In this document: positions 35,550 through 49,700 of the stretch, piece after piece
How positions within the stretch are numbered: the first letter of the stretch is position 1
Layout: the number at the start of each line of letters is the position of its first letter
Source of the DNA: Megascapheus bottae
Taxonomy: Eukaryota > Chordata > Mammalia > Rodentia > Geomyidae
DNA: 64,000 nt
Assembly (NCBI GenBank): GCA_024803745.1
Contig: JANJXV010000024.1
Location: 18,981,927 to 19,045,926, forward strand
Direction of reading: 5' to 3'
Notes under the pieces: generated by a model
The model's input: the letters and a program-made list of their open reading frames with translations, nothing else
Told to the model about the DNA's origin: nothing
Databases searched by the model: none
Translations under genes and position numbers: made by a program

Positions 35550-38500
35550 GTAAGTTCCTCTCTCATTTTCTTTCTTTCTGTTTTTTTCTTCTCCCTTTCT
35601 CTCATTCCCTCTCTCACTTTCTCACTCGTTTTCTCATTCTCTCATTTTTCTGTTTCTCATTTTCTCTCACATGTTCTCATTTCCTCTGTCTCTCATTTGT
35701 CTCTCACTCTCTCTCATTTTCTCTTTCTCATATTTTCTCTGTTTTTTTCAATCACTTGCCTAAAACATAATCAGTAATTCATTTTGAATGGATCACATTG
35801 ACTTTCTTTCATTGTAATAAGAGAAAATTCCTAATGACAACTGTTTGCCTAACTTGGTATGATCCAAAGGTTAAACTTGATCAGGTCATGGTTAAAGATT
35901 AGTTTATTGCTTATGTAGATTTGGTATTTGTCTTCTTTTTTCTAAGTCTAGAGAAATAAGCACATTAGAAGTGATGGCACTTGGCTCTGAAATGCAAGTT
36001 CAGGCTGGAACTGTAAGGGCCCTTGATAGCATATGAACAAGTAGAAACTGCATAGAAAATGGGAAGCTGGGGAGTAGAAATAAACATGACCAAGAGAAGT
36101 TACTCATCTCACAATCCTTGGAAGTGATGCTGTGGTTCAAGCGGTAAGGTGCCTAAGCAAAAGACTACCTCTTCTTAGAAATCCATCTCTGCCATAACAC
36201 CCCCCTTCAAAATGCCCACGCCATCACCCATTCTCTGTATTTATCTAGGATCTTGAGCTGGACTCAAACTAGTGCTTATCATGCAATGGTGACAATGCTG
36301 TTTCTCTGAGGTTTTCCTCATTAGGCTGTCACGTCTGTTGGGAAAGAGACCATATTTTGTTCAGTCTTAGAGTGTCCAGAATGTGTGTCCAGCAGCCCTT
36401 GCTACTTTTAGTTGTTGTTTTGGCTAGGTCTTGGTTAGTTTTTTTTGTTGTTGGTTGGTTGTTGGGGGTTTTGTTTGTTTTTCCTGAGCTAGCATGGACC
36501 ATTCATCCTCTCACGTATGCTCTCACATGGCTGGGACAGCAGGCACAAATACTCACTTCCCTGGCTAAAATGAGGATCTGACTGACATTTTGCCTGGGTT
36601 ATCCTCAGGCTGTGAGGTTCTTGATCTTTCTTTCCCAAGTAGCTGAGATTTCAGATGTGAGACACTGTACATGGCCTCAAGTCACACGTCTGAAGTTACA
36701 AAGCTGATGGCTAACCTGGGGTAAATGGACATATCCTGCCAAAGGAAACGTACTCTCTAGAAGATCCATTTCTTCTGTCTCCACTTACAGCTTTCTAATC
36801 ACAACAGCACGGCATTGAAAATTGACACTTTAGCTATAACCCATGCAAAATGTTCTAATGAATGATAATTAAACTAAAGGCCCCTTTTATTTTCTTCCCA
36901 ACCCCTTCTTCCTGGTCACTACAGAGCATCAAGGAGTCCTGTGAGGCATCGGTGAAGGCTGCCATAGACATTGGGTACCGCCACTTTGACGGGGCCTATA
37001 TCTACAAAAACGAGCATGAGGTGGGCAATGCCATCAAAGCCAAGATAGCGGAAGGAAAAGTGACGAGGGAGGACATTTTCTACTGCGGAAAGGTGAGATC
37101 TGAACTTGGCCCTCCTTCTCCTTATAAGTATGGTGCAATTTCTGTTTCTCTCTGTGAGAGGAGACCTTGTTTTCCTCCTTCTCATCTCTCAGATTCTCCG
37201 TATTGCCAGGAACATAAGAATGTATTTGCCTGCTACAGATGAGAGCAAAAGCTTTTCCTTGCTACACCGGCATTGATTTCAAGGCCTATCAATTGGAATT
37301 TATATAAAGGGATCTATATGCTAGAAATACTCGAATCTATATACAACTATATATTAGAAAAATCAGGTGGGGCGTGGTGGCTCACACCTGTAATCCTAGC
37401 TACTCAGGAGGCTGAGATTTGAAGATCATGGTTCAAAGCCACCCAGACACTAAAGTCCGTGAGATTCTTATCTCCAATTAACCACCAGAAAACCAGAAGT
37501 GGCACTGTAGGTCAAGAGGTAGGGTGGTAGCCTTGACGAGAAGAGCTCAAGGACAATGTTCAGGCTCAGAGTTCAAGCCACATGACTGATGGTGGGGGGT
37601 GGGGATTGTGATGTGGTGGGAAAGATTAAAGTGGCTTATATTAGTTTACATTATACAAACATTTGCAAAAGCTCTTTTTAAAAGAATAGTCCATATATTA
37701 TTACTTTTTAAATGGAGGTTAAATTCACCTGCCACTTTATGTCAAAATTTTAGCTGCGAGCTTGGAGTGTGCCCTTGTGGTAGGGTGTCTACATAGCATG
37801 CACAAAGCCCTGGGTTCAATTCCTTGTTACCACATACACAGAAAAAGCTGGAAGTGGCGCTATGACTCAAGGGCAGCGTGCTAGTCCTGAGAAAGCCCAA
37901 GAAAGGTGACCAGGCCCTGAGTTCAAACCCAGGACTGGCAAAAAAAATAGTTTAGCTGTGCAACCAATGTGATGGCCTAATTTCATAATACATCTTATCA
38001 CTCCATAAAGAAACCTCCATCCAATAGTGATCCTTTCCACTCATTTCTCCTGCCCAGTCATTGACAACTGCTGATCTACTCTCTATTGTTTCCCTATTCT
38101 TGACATTTCATAAAATCCTACAAGTAACCTTGTGCATCTACTATCATTTATACAATATTTCCAAATGTTCATCCACAGAAAACTGAAAATATATCCTCCT
38201 CATAAACTCACAATAATATAGAGAGCTTTTGTATTCGCCAGAGAGATTTTATAGTCTCTGAAGGATCATTAATTCAGAAATTCAGAGTAGCACTGATTAT
38301 GAGACCTAAAAACTAAGAATGCCCAAAAGGATGGGCCTGTGACCTGTGGTAAATGCAGCACAGTATGTAAGGAAGGATGAGTGAAGTACAGCTAAACACA
38401 TCAGCAGGGGACACACTTGAAAAATAGGATGGGAAGAGGAAAACGAAGGTTATCAATAGGATTCTATTTTCATTGTTTCGATATATATTTATAGATAGTG

Positions 38501-40242
38501 ACTAGAAAACTAAGCAAGGGAAACAGGAAGCCAAGAGGTGGTGCTGAGTGGGCTTCCTATGCAAGTATGACTCACATCTCAAGCAATACTCACTTGATTA
38601 TTCACTTTCCATCTATGTGTGAGTGCGAATGCACATGTGTGTGCATGCATAGTTGTACACTTTGTTTCCCCCAAGTCCTGAGGCTTGAATTCTGGGCCAG
38701 GGCACTCTCTGTGAGGTTCTTTTGCTCAAGCCTTTGTGCTACCACTCCAGCAGCGCCACGTCTAGCTTTATCTGAGTAGTTGGAGATAAGAGTGTCAGGG
38801 ACCTTCTTGCCTGGGCTGGCTTTGAACTGTGATCCTCAGATCTCAGCCTCTTCCTTAGCTTGAATTAAGGCGTGAACCACTGGTGCCTAGCTAGTTGCAC
38901 TCTTATGGATACAAAACAGTTTCCCTCTATGTTCATGGTTTTTCAAGTTTTAGATTCAGCCAACTACAAAAAGAAAAACTCAGGAAAAAAACATATCTGC
39001 ACTGAACATATACGAACTATTTATTGACATTTTCCCCCTACACTATATAGCATAGCAATAATTTACATAGCATTTGCATTGTATTAGATAGATGAAGTCA
39101 TTTAGAGGTGACTTAAAATATAAGGATGATGTGCAACTGCTATGAGATTTATGTAAGAAATTTCTGCATTCTTAGGCACTGAAGGATTGAACTCTATACT
39201 GTGTTTAACAAAAACAGCTTTCTTTTTAAGGTAAATGTCAGATGACATTGAAATCATACAAAATGAAATCTTGAAGATTCTTATATTATTGGATAATTTA
39301 TAAATTTGAGAAAAGCAATAATAGATATTAGTGTTGGAGGAGGGACAGATTATTAAGAAGTGATTGAATAATTTTCATAAACTCAAAAATGGGATCTAGT
39401 TTTCAAACCAATGGATTTTTAATAAGAGAAAATGAACATAAATTTTAAAAATGCAAGATCACAAATCTGAAAGTTAGTTGTACAGGCTTTGGGGGTACAG
39501 CATATAAGCCTTTAGCCTAACCTAAGCTAGAATCATTTCTTTCGTAAATGCTAAAGGTAACATATGAACACATGTTGTTGAAAAGGAAGAAGGAAAAGGG
39601 AGGAATGGCAGAAAAATGGAGACAGGAAGGGTGGGTAAATATAATCCTAATCTTCAATGCACATATGTGAAATGGGAAGCAGGTAACTAGAAGGGATATG
39701 TGAGGTTCCAATAGACGAGGGAGAGAAAGATGGAATCTTGATTAAGATTCACTGTACTCATACCATGACGTGTTGAACTGAAACCCTTTTGTACAGTTAC
39801 TTAAGATAATTGTTTAAAAATATATAACTTGGGCCTGGGAGTTTGGCCTAGTGGTAGAGTGCTCGCCTAGCATGCAGGAAGCCCTAGGTTTGATTCTTTG
39901 GTACTACATATGCAGAAAAGGCCAGAAGTGGCGCTGTGACTCAAGTGATAGAACAGTCAGGGATGCTCAGACCCTGAGTTCAAGCCTCATGACCAACAAA
40001 AAAAGTAAAATTAAGCCAGATGCCGGTGGCTCATGACAGTAATCCTAGTTACTCAGGAGGCTGAGATTGGAGGATCCCGGTTCAAAGCTAGCCTGGCTGA
40101 GCAAGAAAGTCTGTGAGACTGTTATCTCTAATTAACCAGGAGATAACCAAAAGTGGTGCTCTGGCTCAAGTGGCAGAGGTAGCCTTGAGCTGAAGAGCTT
40201 AGGGACAGCACCCAAGCCCAGAGTTCAAGCCCCATGACTGAC

Positions 40243-40277
<35 letters not shown>

Positions 40278-43200
40278 GAAAAATGTGTGAAATTATCCTT
40301 TAGAATCCTTAAATTCGTCCAAAAAGTCAAGAGCAACACACATAAGCACAGTATGAATACAAGAGAGCAGAAGTATATACATAGCTGAGTTCAGCAATAC
40401 ATACCCATTCTTGCTCCTGGAACCTGGGTTTCCATTGCCACTTCTGGCAGACAGTGTGGAGAACTGGCTAAGTGCAGAGGCTTTGCTGCCAGATTCTACC
40501 CTTACCCCTAAGTCACCATACACTGACTCTATACAACAAGATGCAAAATAACATACACAACCACCAGCTGTAGGTCCCAGATCTGCTGCAAGTAGCTGGG
40601 CATTGCTTCACAGTTCTGGACCTCAGTCTTCCTCTCTGTAACATGAGGATTACGGTGCAGAGGCCCTCCTAAGTTGTTAACGACTGACTACTTAGAAAAC
40701 ACTGAAGTGATACCTGGCACATAGCTGACATTATATAATGTCTATTGAATAAAAGTAGAGTACAATATAGAAGAGATTTTCCACCCCACCCCACAGCACC
40801 AAGAAGAGCCAGAAAAGTTGAGCTCAACTAAGTCTCAGTTTTTCAATATGTAACCCCTCATAGATTAAATAAATGCCTAGTAGAAATAGGTATGATTGAC
40901 ACGGAGTCTGAGAAAGACCATTTGAAGACAATGATCCAGGAAAAGAAATTTATACCCATGCAAGATTTTAAAGGGCCACCAGCTTTCTGTACCACCTGTC
41001 ACCAGCCATAGGATCCAGGAAGGCCAGGTATATTGCCCAGGATTTTCCTTGCTCACTAGAAGCTTACTTGAAAAAATGGAACACCAGACTACATCAGATT
41101 AACAAGATCTGTGCGCTCTAGTGGTATCATGGAGAAAAGTGACAGCACTGAGGATCAGTTAGGAAATTAGTGCAGGGCAGAGAAGACTTGGTCATTGAAT
41201 TTGGTTCTCTGTGGTTAGATTTTCAAGTCTCTTGCACTGTGCTCATTCTCAGATGTCAAGAATTTTATCCACTCTTCCTATGCTAGATGACAGTGCAGTA
41301 CAAATTCATTTTTTTTGACAGTCCTGGGACCTGAACTCAGGGCCTGGGTGCTGTCCCAGAACCAATTTGTGCTCAAGGCTAACATCCTACCCCTTGAGCC
41401 ACAGTGCTCCTTTTGGCCTTTTCTGTGTAGGTAGTACTGGGAAATTGAACCCAGGGCTTCATGCATGCAAGGTGAGCACTCTACCACTGAGCCACCTTCC
41501 CAGCCCTACAAATTCATTTTTGTAAGATGAAATGTGTAGGGATACAGGGCTGCAACCTTCATTAACTACTCCTGTTGATTCTTCCAGCTATGGGCTACAA
41601 ATCATGTCCCGGAAATGGTCCGTCCAACCCTGGAGAGGACACTCAGGACCCTCCAGATGGATTATGTGGATCTCTATATCATCGAAATTCCCATGGCTTT
41701 TAAGGTAAGCTCAGATACCTGCGCAGTTAGGCCTCATACTTCAGTGACCATGAACCAACAGCTATCAACAGGAAGCATACCATTCTATGAGGAGACTCAG
41801 TGACATGGAATGTTATTTTTCTGTTACTAAAGATCAGAGAGAACTGACCCAGTCTAATCAATGTCACAAATGGTTTTGTAAACCAACTCAGGCCTTAATT
41901 CTTAACTCGATGTTGTTTCTATTTTACTACATTTTTGCCACTATACACTTTTTTCATCAAGTAGTCATTTAACTGTGGTCCACTTTTTGATTGCCCAGTA
42001 TCAGAGCACACCCTTCTTCTCTTTACACAGTCATAAAAAATGGCACCACACAACAGAATGGAAAAAAATAGATACAATTAAAAACATCTTGCCAGGTGCA
42101 GTGGCTCACGTCTGCAATCCTAGCTACTCAGGAGGCTGAGTTCTGAGGATTAAAGTTCAAAGCCAGCCCAGGCACAAAAGGATCTGAGACTCTTATCTCC
42201 AATTAATCACTAGAAGTGGGTCTGTGGCTTAAGAGTAGGGCCGTATCCTTGAGCTGAAAAGCTCAGGGACTGCACCCAGGACCAGGGGGTAGAGCAGTAG
42301 CTTTGAGATGAAGAGCTTAAGGACAGTGCCCAGGCCAGAGTTCACGCACCATGACCCATCCCCTCCCAATAAATAAATAAAAACAATTTATCTTTCATTT
42401 GCTCCAATAGGAGATAACCTTAACAATAGTCAGATCTTTGGAGCTATTTCCAAGGCCGAAGTATCTAAACGTTATTGACTGCTCTAGTTAAAATGTGATA
42501 GTTCCTCAAGCTCTCTCAGTTCATATGTCTATGAAATGTAACACACCCGAGGCATACAATGCATAGCAGCGACCGCTGCTCCAGTGGAGGGAGGGAGGGA
42601 GGAAAGAAGGAAACAGGGCCAACAGCCCAGTGTTTTCCTACTGATCTTCAAAAGTGTAGCTTTGGTTGGTTCATTGTCCAGGCAGAACAAACAACAATCT
42701 TAGAAGAAATTGCCAGTTCTCCATTGGAGATGGAAGACTCCTCCTTGTCCACAATTCAGTGTGATCTAATCAACTTTGCATTTTAGATCCATTGCTTGGA
42801 ATAGGCCAACACCGCACTCTTGTTGTAAACGCAGAAATCTAATTCAAATTGACCTGGGGGGGGGCACAAAGGAATTACAAATTTGTATCTAACTTGGATA
42901 TAACTGGATACAGAAGTTCAAATTATGTATCTATATTCTGATCCTTTTTCCATCTCCACATTCTCCAAAACTCCCTCTTTATCCTGACAAAATGGCTGTT
43001 GCCCATTGGCCCTTGCTAAGTCAACTTGAGAACTTAAGGAAAGTGAGAACCACACTTCATTGTGGAGAATGACTGGTTAGTCTCACTGGGATCCTTGTGG
43101 GCCCAGTTCCCTGGCCATTGGTTTCTGCAGGCAAGAATGGAAGCTGAGTGAATCCAGCCAAACAAAGTGAAGTGAGTTCTTCTAGAGAAGAAGTCATCGG

Positions 43201-43640
43201 GATTATGGAAACCAAAACAATAAATTTCCATTGTAGTCATTAATTAGATGTCACCAGGTGACAAATGGTAAGAAGCATGGATGCCAGAGTCAGGTCACCT
43301 GACTTGAATCCCATCCCTAACCTAAGTGAGAGTGACAGGGTTGTTAAGTTACTCCTAACCTCTCTCTCACACCAACTAACTGCGGGTAAGTAGAAAGTGT
43401 ATGACCTAGCCTGACACCAGTGGCTCACATCTGTAATCCTAGCTACTCAGGAGGCTCAGATCTGAGGATCGAGGGTCAAAACCAGCCCAGGCACCAAAGA
43501 CCATGATATTCTTATCTCTAATTAACCACCAGAAAACCAGAAGTGGGGCTGTGGCTCTGAGAGGTAGAGCGCTAGCCTTGGGCTGAGGAGTTCAGAGATA
43601 GTGCCCAGGCCCAGAGTTCAAACTCCATGACAAACAAAAA

Positions 43641-43715
<75 letters not shown>

Positions 43716-46700
43716 TCAAGTTTACTTTTCTTCAGGTGCAGTAATTTTTACACAACCACTTATAGAGAAAGTAAATAAAAATTTGTTTGTATCCTTGGTA
43801 GGTTCAAGGGCATAGGTAGTGACACTTTTACCAGGAAAAAAAATGACACAGCATAATGACATTTCTTCCAAATAAATCTGAAAATGAGAAAACAATATTC
43901 CTATAAAGTCATATTGTTTTTGAATCTCTTGATTTTTAAACAAAAAACCTGTTCTTATCAAAAGAGTAAGTTATTTTTTATTGATTGATTGATTGATTGA
44001 TTTTGGTCAGTCACAGAGCTTGACAGGTCTAGACACTGTCCCTGAGCTATTCTGCAATTCTAGCCTTGAGACACAGCATCACTTCTGGTTTTCTGGTAGT
44101 TTATTAGAGATAAGAGTCTCACAGACTTTAGTGCCAGAGCTGGCTTTGAATCATGATCCTCAGGTCTCAGTCTTCTGAGTTGCTAGTATATAGGCATGAG
44201 CCACCACGCCTAGCTTGTTATTTTTTTGCCAAGAAGCAAATATACTTTCAGAACAATAAAACATAAGACATATTAAAAAGAAGAAGCATGAGAGTCCATG
44301 CTTTTTAGAAGGCTGAGTTCTTTCTTTAATACAGCCTGGCATGAGGGAGAAAAACAGAGGAGAGAGGAAGGGAGATATACCAGGGTTAAGGGATAGGTAG
44401 ACATGTACAGTACAAAGCCAAAAGTTGATCCTGGAAATCGGAAAGAAAAAAAAATATGTAAGTTAATGAAGGAGGTATAAGACATTTAAGAATATGATAG
44501 AATGAAGAAATTCAAAAGGCAAGACATAGACATTCAAGTCATAATATTGAGAATGTCAAAAACTTTAGGAATCTCAGGGCTGGGAGTTTGGCCTAGTGGT
44601 AGAGTGCTTGCCTAGCATGCAGGAAGACCCAGGTTCGATTCCTCAGTACCACATACATAGAAAAAAGCTGGAAGTGGTGCTGTGGGTCAAGTGATAGAGC
44701 TCTAGCCTTGAGAAAGCCCAAGGACAGTGTTCAGGCCCTGAGCTCAAGCCCAGGACTGGCAAAAAAAAAAAGTTTAGGAATCAGAGACTGAAGGAGTAAT
44801 TAACATGAGTAAGAAATAATGTAGTATCAAGAAGAAGGGAGACTTGTTTCCTGTTCTCATCCAGATTAGAGCAAAGCAAAGGGAAAAAAAGTAACCTTTG
44901 TGAAAGAGGACAGTGGGAGAAGTATTACTTTTGAAGAAGAAAGTTTTATAAAGGTGAATTGTTGAGAGGGAAAAAAAATTTTTAAAGTTTCAGAATACAA
45001 TGGAAAAATGTGACATTGCTCTATTCCCCTTATCAGTTGATTTTTTGCTGATAAAAAAGAATGTCTGAGATTGGGTAATTTATGGTCGGTAAAAACTCAT
45101 TAGATCACAACTAAGGTTCTGACCCCTGGAAAAGGGCTGAGAAACAAATCCACTCCTGAGAACCCCTCAAAAACGACCATGATCTACACAACCAAATCCT
45201 TCTCAGTAGTCTCTGCCTGGCACTGAGGATTCAATCTCCAACACCCAGAGAGGTCCTGGGGACCCCTTCAAACCCTAAGTCCCAAGAAGAAATCCTTCTT
45301 CCTCAGTCAACAGAAACACCTGTACTACAAATCCAGAGCGCACTCTGCTCATACTAATCCATCCCTATCCACCTCGATGACTATTGCCTCCTCCTTTAAA
45401 CATTACTTTTCTTCCATGACCTCATCCTCTCATGGTTGTTTGGCTGCTCCCGCTCTGTCACCCATCAGATGCTGTGCCTAGTAGTTCTGCCCTTGATATT
45501 TTTGTTTTACTAGCCACATTCTCTCCATACATGATTCTACCCAACCACACAGCTTAGAAAAAAATTTACTGTCAGAGTGATGTACTGAAAGGCTGCACAT
45601 ATATAAGGTGGTGAGTACATTTCTTGTTGGACATTGTTATCCCTTCCATGTTTTTTTCCCACTTTACCTCCCCCCACCCTACCATTCCAAATTGTAGAGT
45701 TTACTTCCAACATATTGTGTTGTGTATCCAACCACATAGATTTAATACCATCTCGCAAAGGAACCTTGTAGCCACGTTAGTACAGCAGCTAAGAGAGTCC
45801 ATCTCATAATAATGTTTCACAGATTGAAGTTCCTAAGTACAATCTCTAGACATGATCTCTTTCTGAGCCCCAGATCTCTGTTCAACTGCCTTCTTAGATA
45901 CTTCCTTGATAATCATATCAAAATCAAAACAGGGGCTATGGTAAGTTCAATGGAAGAATACTTGCTTTAGTAAGTACTTAGATCCTCAGCACTATGTAAA
46001 ACAAAAAGTATCTAAGACAATAATTTTTATTCCGAACCCTGGTCTCAGGAGATGATTAGCAAACATCTATACAAAGAATCTAGGATACTTGATTTCTCTC
46101 ATTTGTAATAATTAGAATGTGCTGACAAGTAAACTCAAAGAATAGTAAAAGACAAATAATTGTACTTGGGCATGATTAATTAAACAGAGCTTTAAACATT
46201 CACACAGTGAAACATAGGAGAATATTCTTAGGAAAGGTTCGTAAGGGTTCAATATCTATGACCATATGAAATGATGCTTACCAAAATATACTCCACGAAA
46301 AGGAAGCATGAGGTTTTATATCATACCATTTGAGGTTCTTTCCCTATCCTTCCCATGCCCCTAACTTTGGTTTATTCCCTTTTTGTTACTGTTTTATTTT
46401 TTTATTATTATTTTTTTAAATTTCTGTACCCTTTGTCTTCTATGTAAGTTTATCTGATTTGGGGAGGGAAAGGGAAAGCACAGAAATAGGTTCACAAAGG
46501 GTGAGCTAATTCAGCAATGATACTCACTAGTCACTATGTCACACATGGACTATATAACTTGGGGAGGGAGTAAGGGGAGTGGGAAGGGAGATACTGGGGG
46601 AAAAAAGGGAGGAGGTGACACTGTTCAAAAAGAAATGTATTCATTGCTTGACTTCTATAACTAACTTCTCTGGACATCTTTTTTATAATAATGTTCTAAA

Positions 46701-49700
46701 ATTGAGAAAGGAAATCTGTCCTTCACTGCCATGCCACCTAAGAAAGTGCAGAGATGTATGGGCTCTTATCCTACTTTTTATATTCATCCATTCCCTTCTT
46801 TTCATCTCTCCTGTTGTTGCCCCAGGCCCAGAGAACTATCACTTCTCATCTCTTACCATAGCAACTTTGGTTGAACTTCCAGGAAGCAGACCTTGACGTG
46901 AGGCAGATTCATGTGGAGTGGTTCATTAGGAACCACTGATAGAAGGGTGGGGAAAATGTGAATGCACCTTCTATCTGTGAATATAGTTGTAACCCTTCTA
47001 TTAATTACAAGAAAAGAAAAAGAAAAGTGGGAAAATATGGCCTGGGAATTAAAGCCACCAGGTAGATACCTAATAGAGAAAAAATTCCCACAGAGATCAA
47101 CTTTGGCTCAATGTCACAGGAAATCCTGGCCAAAGTTTGCCACATCTCAGAATCCCTTGGCCAACGCACAGGAATACTATTTTTTTATTGTTGGGATAAT
47201 GTATAGAGGGGTTACAGTTACATTCATCAGGTAGTAGGTGCATTATTTCTCACATATTGATCTCCTTCTCATGTTTTTGTCCCCATTTCCTTCTCACCAC
47301 CCCCTCCCAATCATCTTGTTTTCCCCCTTTCCCTTTCCTATTTCAAATAAGCAAATAAATGCTTATACAATATACCAGGTGACAAAGTCATATACAGTAG
47401 CAATGTGAAATTAACCATAAGGGCAAAAAAAAGAGAAGAATAACAAAGTACATTAAGAACAACAATCACGCAAGTTAAAGCTCTTGTTTCCATATCCTAG
47501 AGATCCTTTCATTCAGTCTCATCCTGTATGACATAATGTATCTAGGTTTTGAGCTATTGCAATCCTCTGTTAGGAGAGTCCTAGATGTGTACTAATTATT
47601 ACAAATGAGGGAAACTATGGAGCCTATATTCCTTTGGATCTAGCTTACTTCACTTAATATGACATTTTCCAAGTCTTTCCATTTCCTTAAGAATGGGATG
47701 ACATCATTCTTTCTGATGGCAGCATAGAATTCCATTGTGTATAAGTACCACATCTTCTTGATCCAACCATCTACTGAGGTTGGTTCCATATCTTCACTAT
47801 GGTTAAATAATGCTGCAATGTGCATTATTGTGTTAGTGGCTTTAGTATGTCCTTGTTTCTGAACATTTGGGTAAATGCCAAGGAGTGGGTTGCTGGGCCA
47901 TATGGGAGTTCTATGTTTAGTCTTTTGAAGAATTGCCTTACTGCTTTCCATAGTGATTGAATGAGTTTACTGTGTAGTAGTGATCCCTCCTGGCCACATC
48001 CCTTCCAGCATCTGTTGTTATTAGATGTTTTGATCATGGCCATTTTAACTGGAATGAGGTAGAATCTCAAAGTTGTTTTGATTTAATGTCAAGCATTTCT
48101 TCATGTGTCTACAGGCCATTCTTATTTCCTCTTCAGATAAGTCTCTCTTTAAGTCTTTAGCTCATCTTTTATTGGGATGGCTGTTTCTTTGAAAATTTGT
48201 TTTGGAGAGATTCAATGTTTTGACTGTAGGTATATTTTAGATATGAGACCCTTGTCTGTTGTATGGCTAGTGAAGATTTTCTCCCACTCTGTGGGCTTTC
48301 TATTTAATTTCCTAGCTACAGCCTTTGCCACTGCTGCTGCTGCCACCGCCCGTGCAGGCTCAAAACTGGCTTCTTAAGCCAGCTGCCTGACATTTTCCTC
48401 TCTGTGCTACTACAGCTTACTTGGTATCATTCTTTAGCTGTAAACTTTCTGTTACAACACTAAAACTGGTATCTTGGTGAGAACTCAGAAAGACTCACCC
48501 TGAACCTCAGGCATCTTCCCAGAGTCAGAGATACTTTTTATACCTCTACAGCTATTGTTTAACCATAATGGATATGGTACCCTATTTATAGGTTGATGTC
48601 TATCTTTTAACGAATGTGTGTGAGTCAGTGCTATTCTGAGAAACACAGCATCCCCTAAGGAGTGTTAGCATCCTAGTGGATCTGTCCAAGTGTTTTAGTC
48701 AAGCTGCTGTAACAAAATATGTTAGACCAAGTAACTCGTGAACAACAGAAACAGGTTTTCCAGTCTCCAGAACCTTTCCATAGAGTGTGTGCTGAGGGCC
48801 TGATCTTAGTACGTGCCATGTTTTATGGGGGAAGAAGCCTCTTTTGTGACAGTGTGTCTCTTGAGGCAGGTCACCTGTGACACCAAATTCAGTCTAATTT
48901 TCCTATACCCCCCTGCCTTTCCCAAGCTCAAGAATACACGGGTTCCAGGCTCGCAGGCATTACAGTCTGGTCTCTTGTCCTTCCTTACACAGTTCACGTT
49001 GACTTTTGTTCAAATGGCAGACTTTGATCTGAGTGTGTAACACTCAGAAGTCAGAAAGTAGATCAAGGTTCAAAGACATTGACTTTCAAATACACAAAGA
49101 CTAACAAACTCCACTGCCATGTGAGTTTGTTTACTTACTTTTGTTGGGGTTAGGAGCTGTTTGTTTGGGGCTGATATCAGGTGTGTGCTCTAGATTCTTG
49201 ACCAACATCCCAGCTTTTTTGCTTTTGTATTTTGCTTCTGGGCTAGGGATTAACCTTTTCTGGGCAGGCTTCCACATTTGCAATCCTCTTACATTTGCCT
49301 CTTCAGTGTCTGGAATTACAAGTGTGTATCACTATCAGTGCTACTCCTTCCTTTTAAGAGCAATGCTGCCCTTAAGAGATAACGCCAGAGCTTCCTGCTA
49401 ATAACCTGTCATTTAATGAAGGGAAATTCACTCCATTCAATAGAAATGTCAGGCAAAATAATGAGAAATGTGTCACATATATTGAGCATATGAAAGAATT
49501 CTTAATCACACAAAGGGGAAGAGAATATCATATATCAGTGCAAAATATCTACAATAATGTTTATGACATACAGAATAATAGTATAGTAATATTAACATAT
49601 TATATAATGATATAATAATATTTATATAATCTTATAGCTATTATGTGTACATAAAACACATATAATATTATAATATTATATGTAAACTCGAATTGCTTTC

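Larger units (their letters stand above)
37093..41587 (+). other. AKR1D1: AKR1D1 intron 2
   Basis: 4.5-kb GT-AG intron holding at least six SINEs, listed separately, and a (CA)n. The stretches 38000-38650, 38900-39820 and 40280-41295 show no feature I recognise. Confidence 0.9.
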
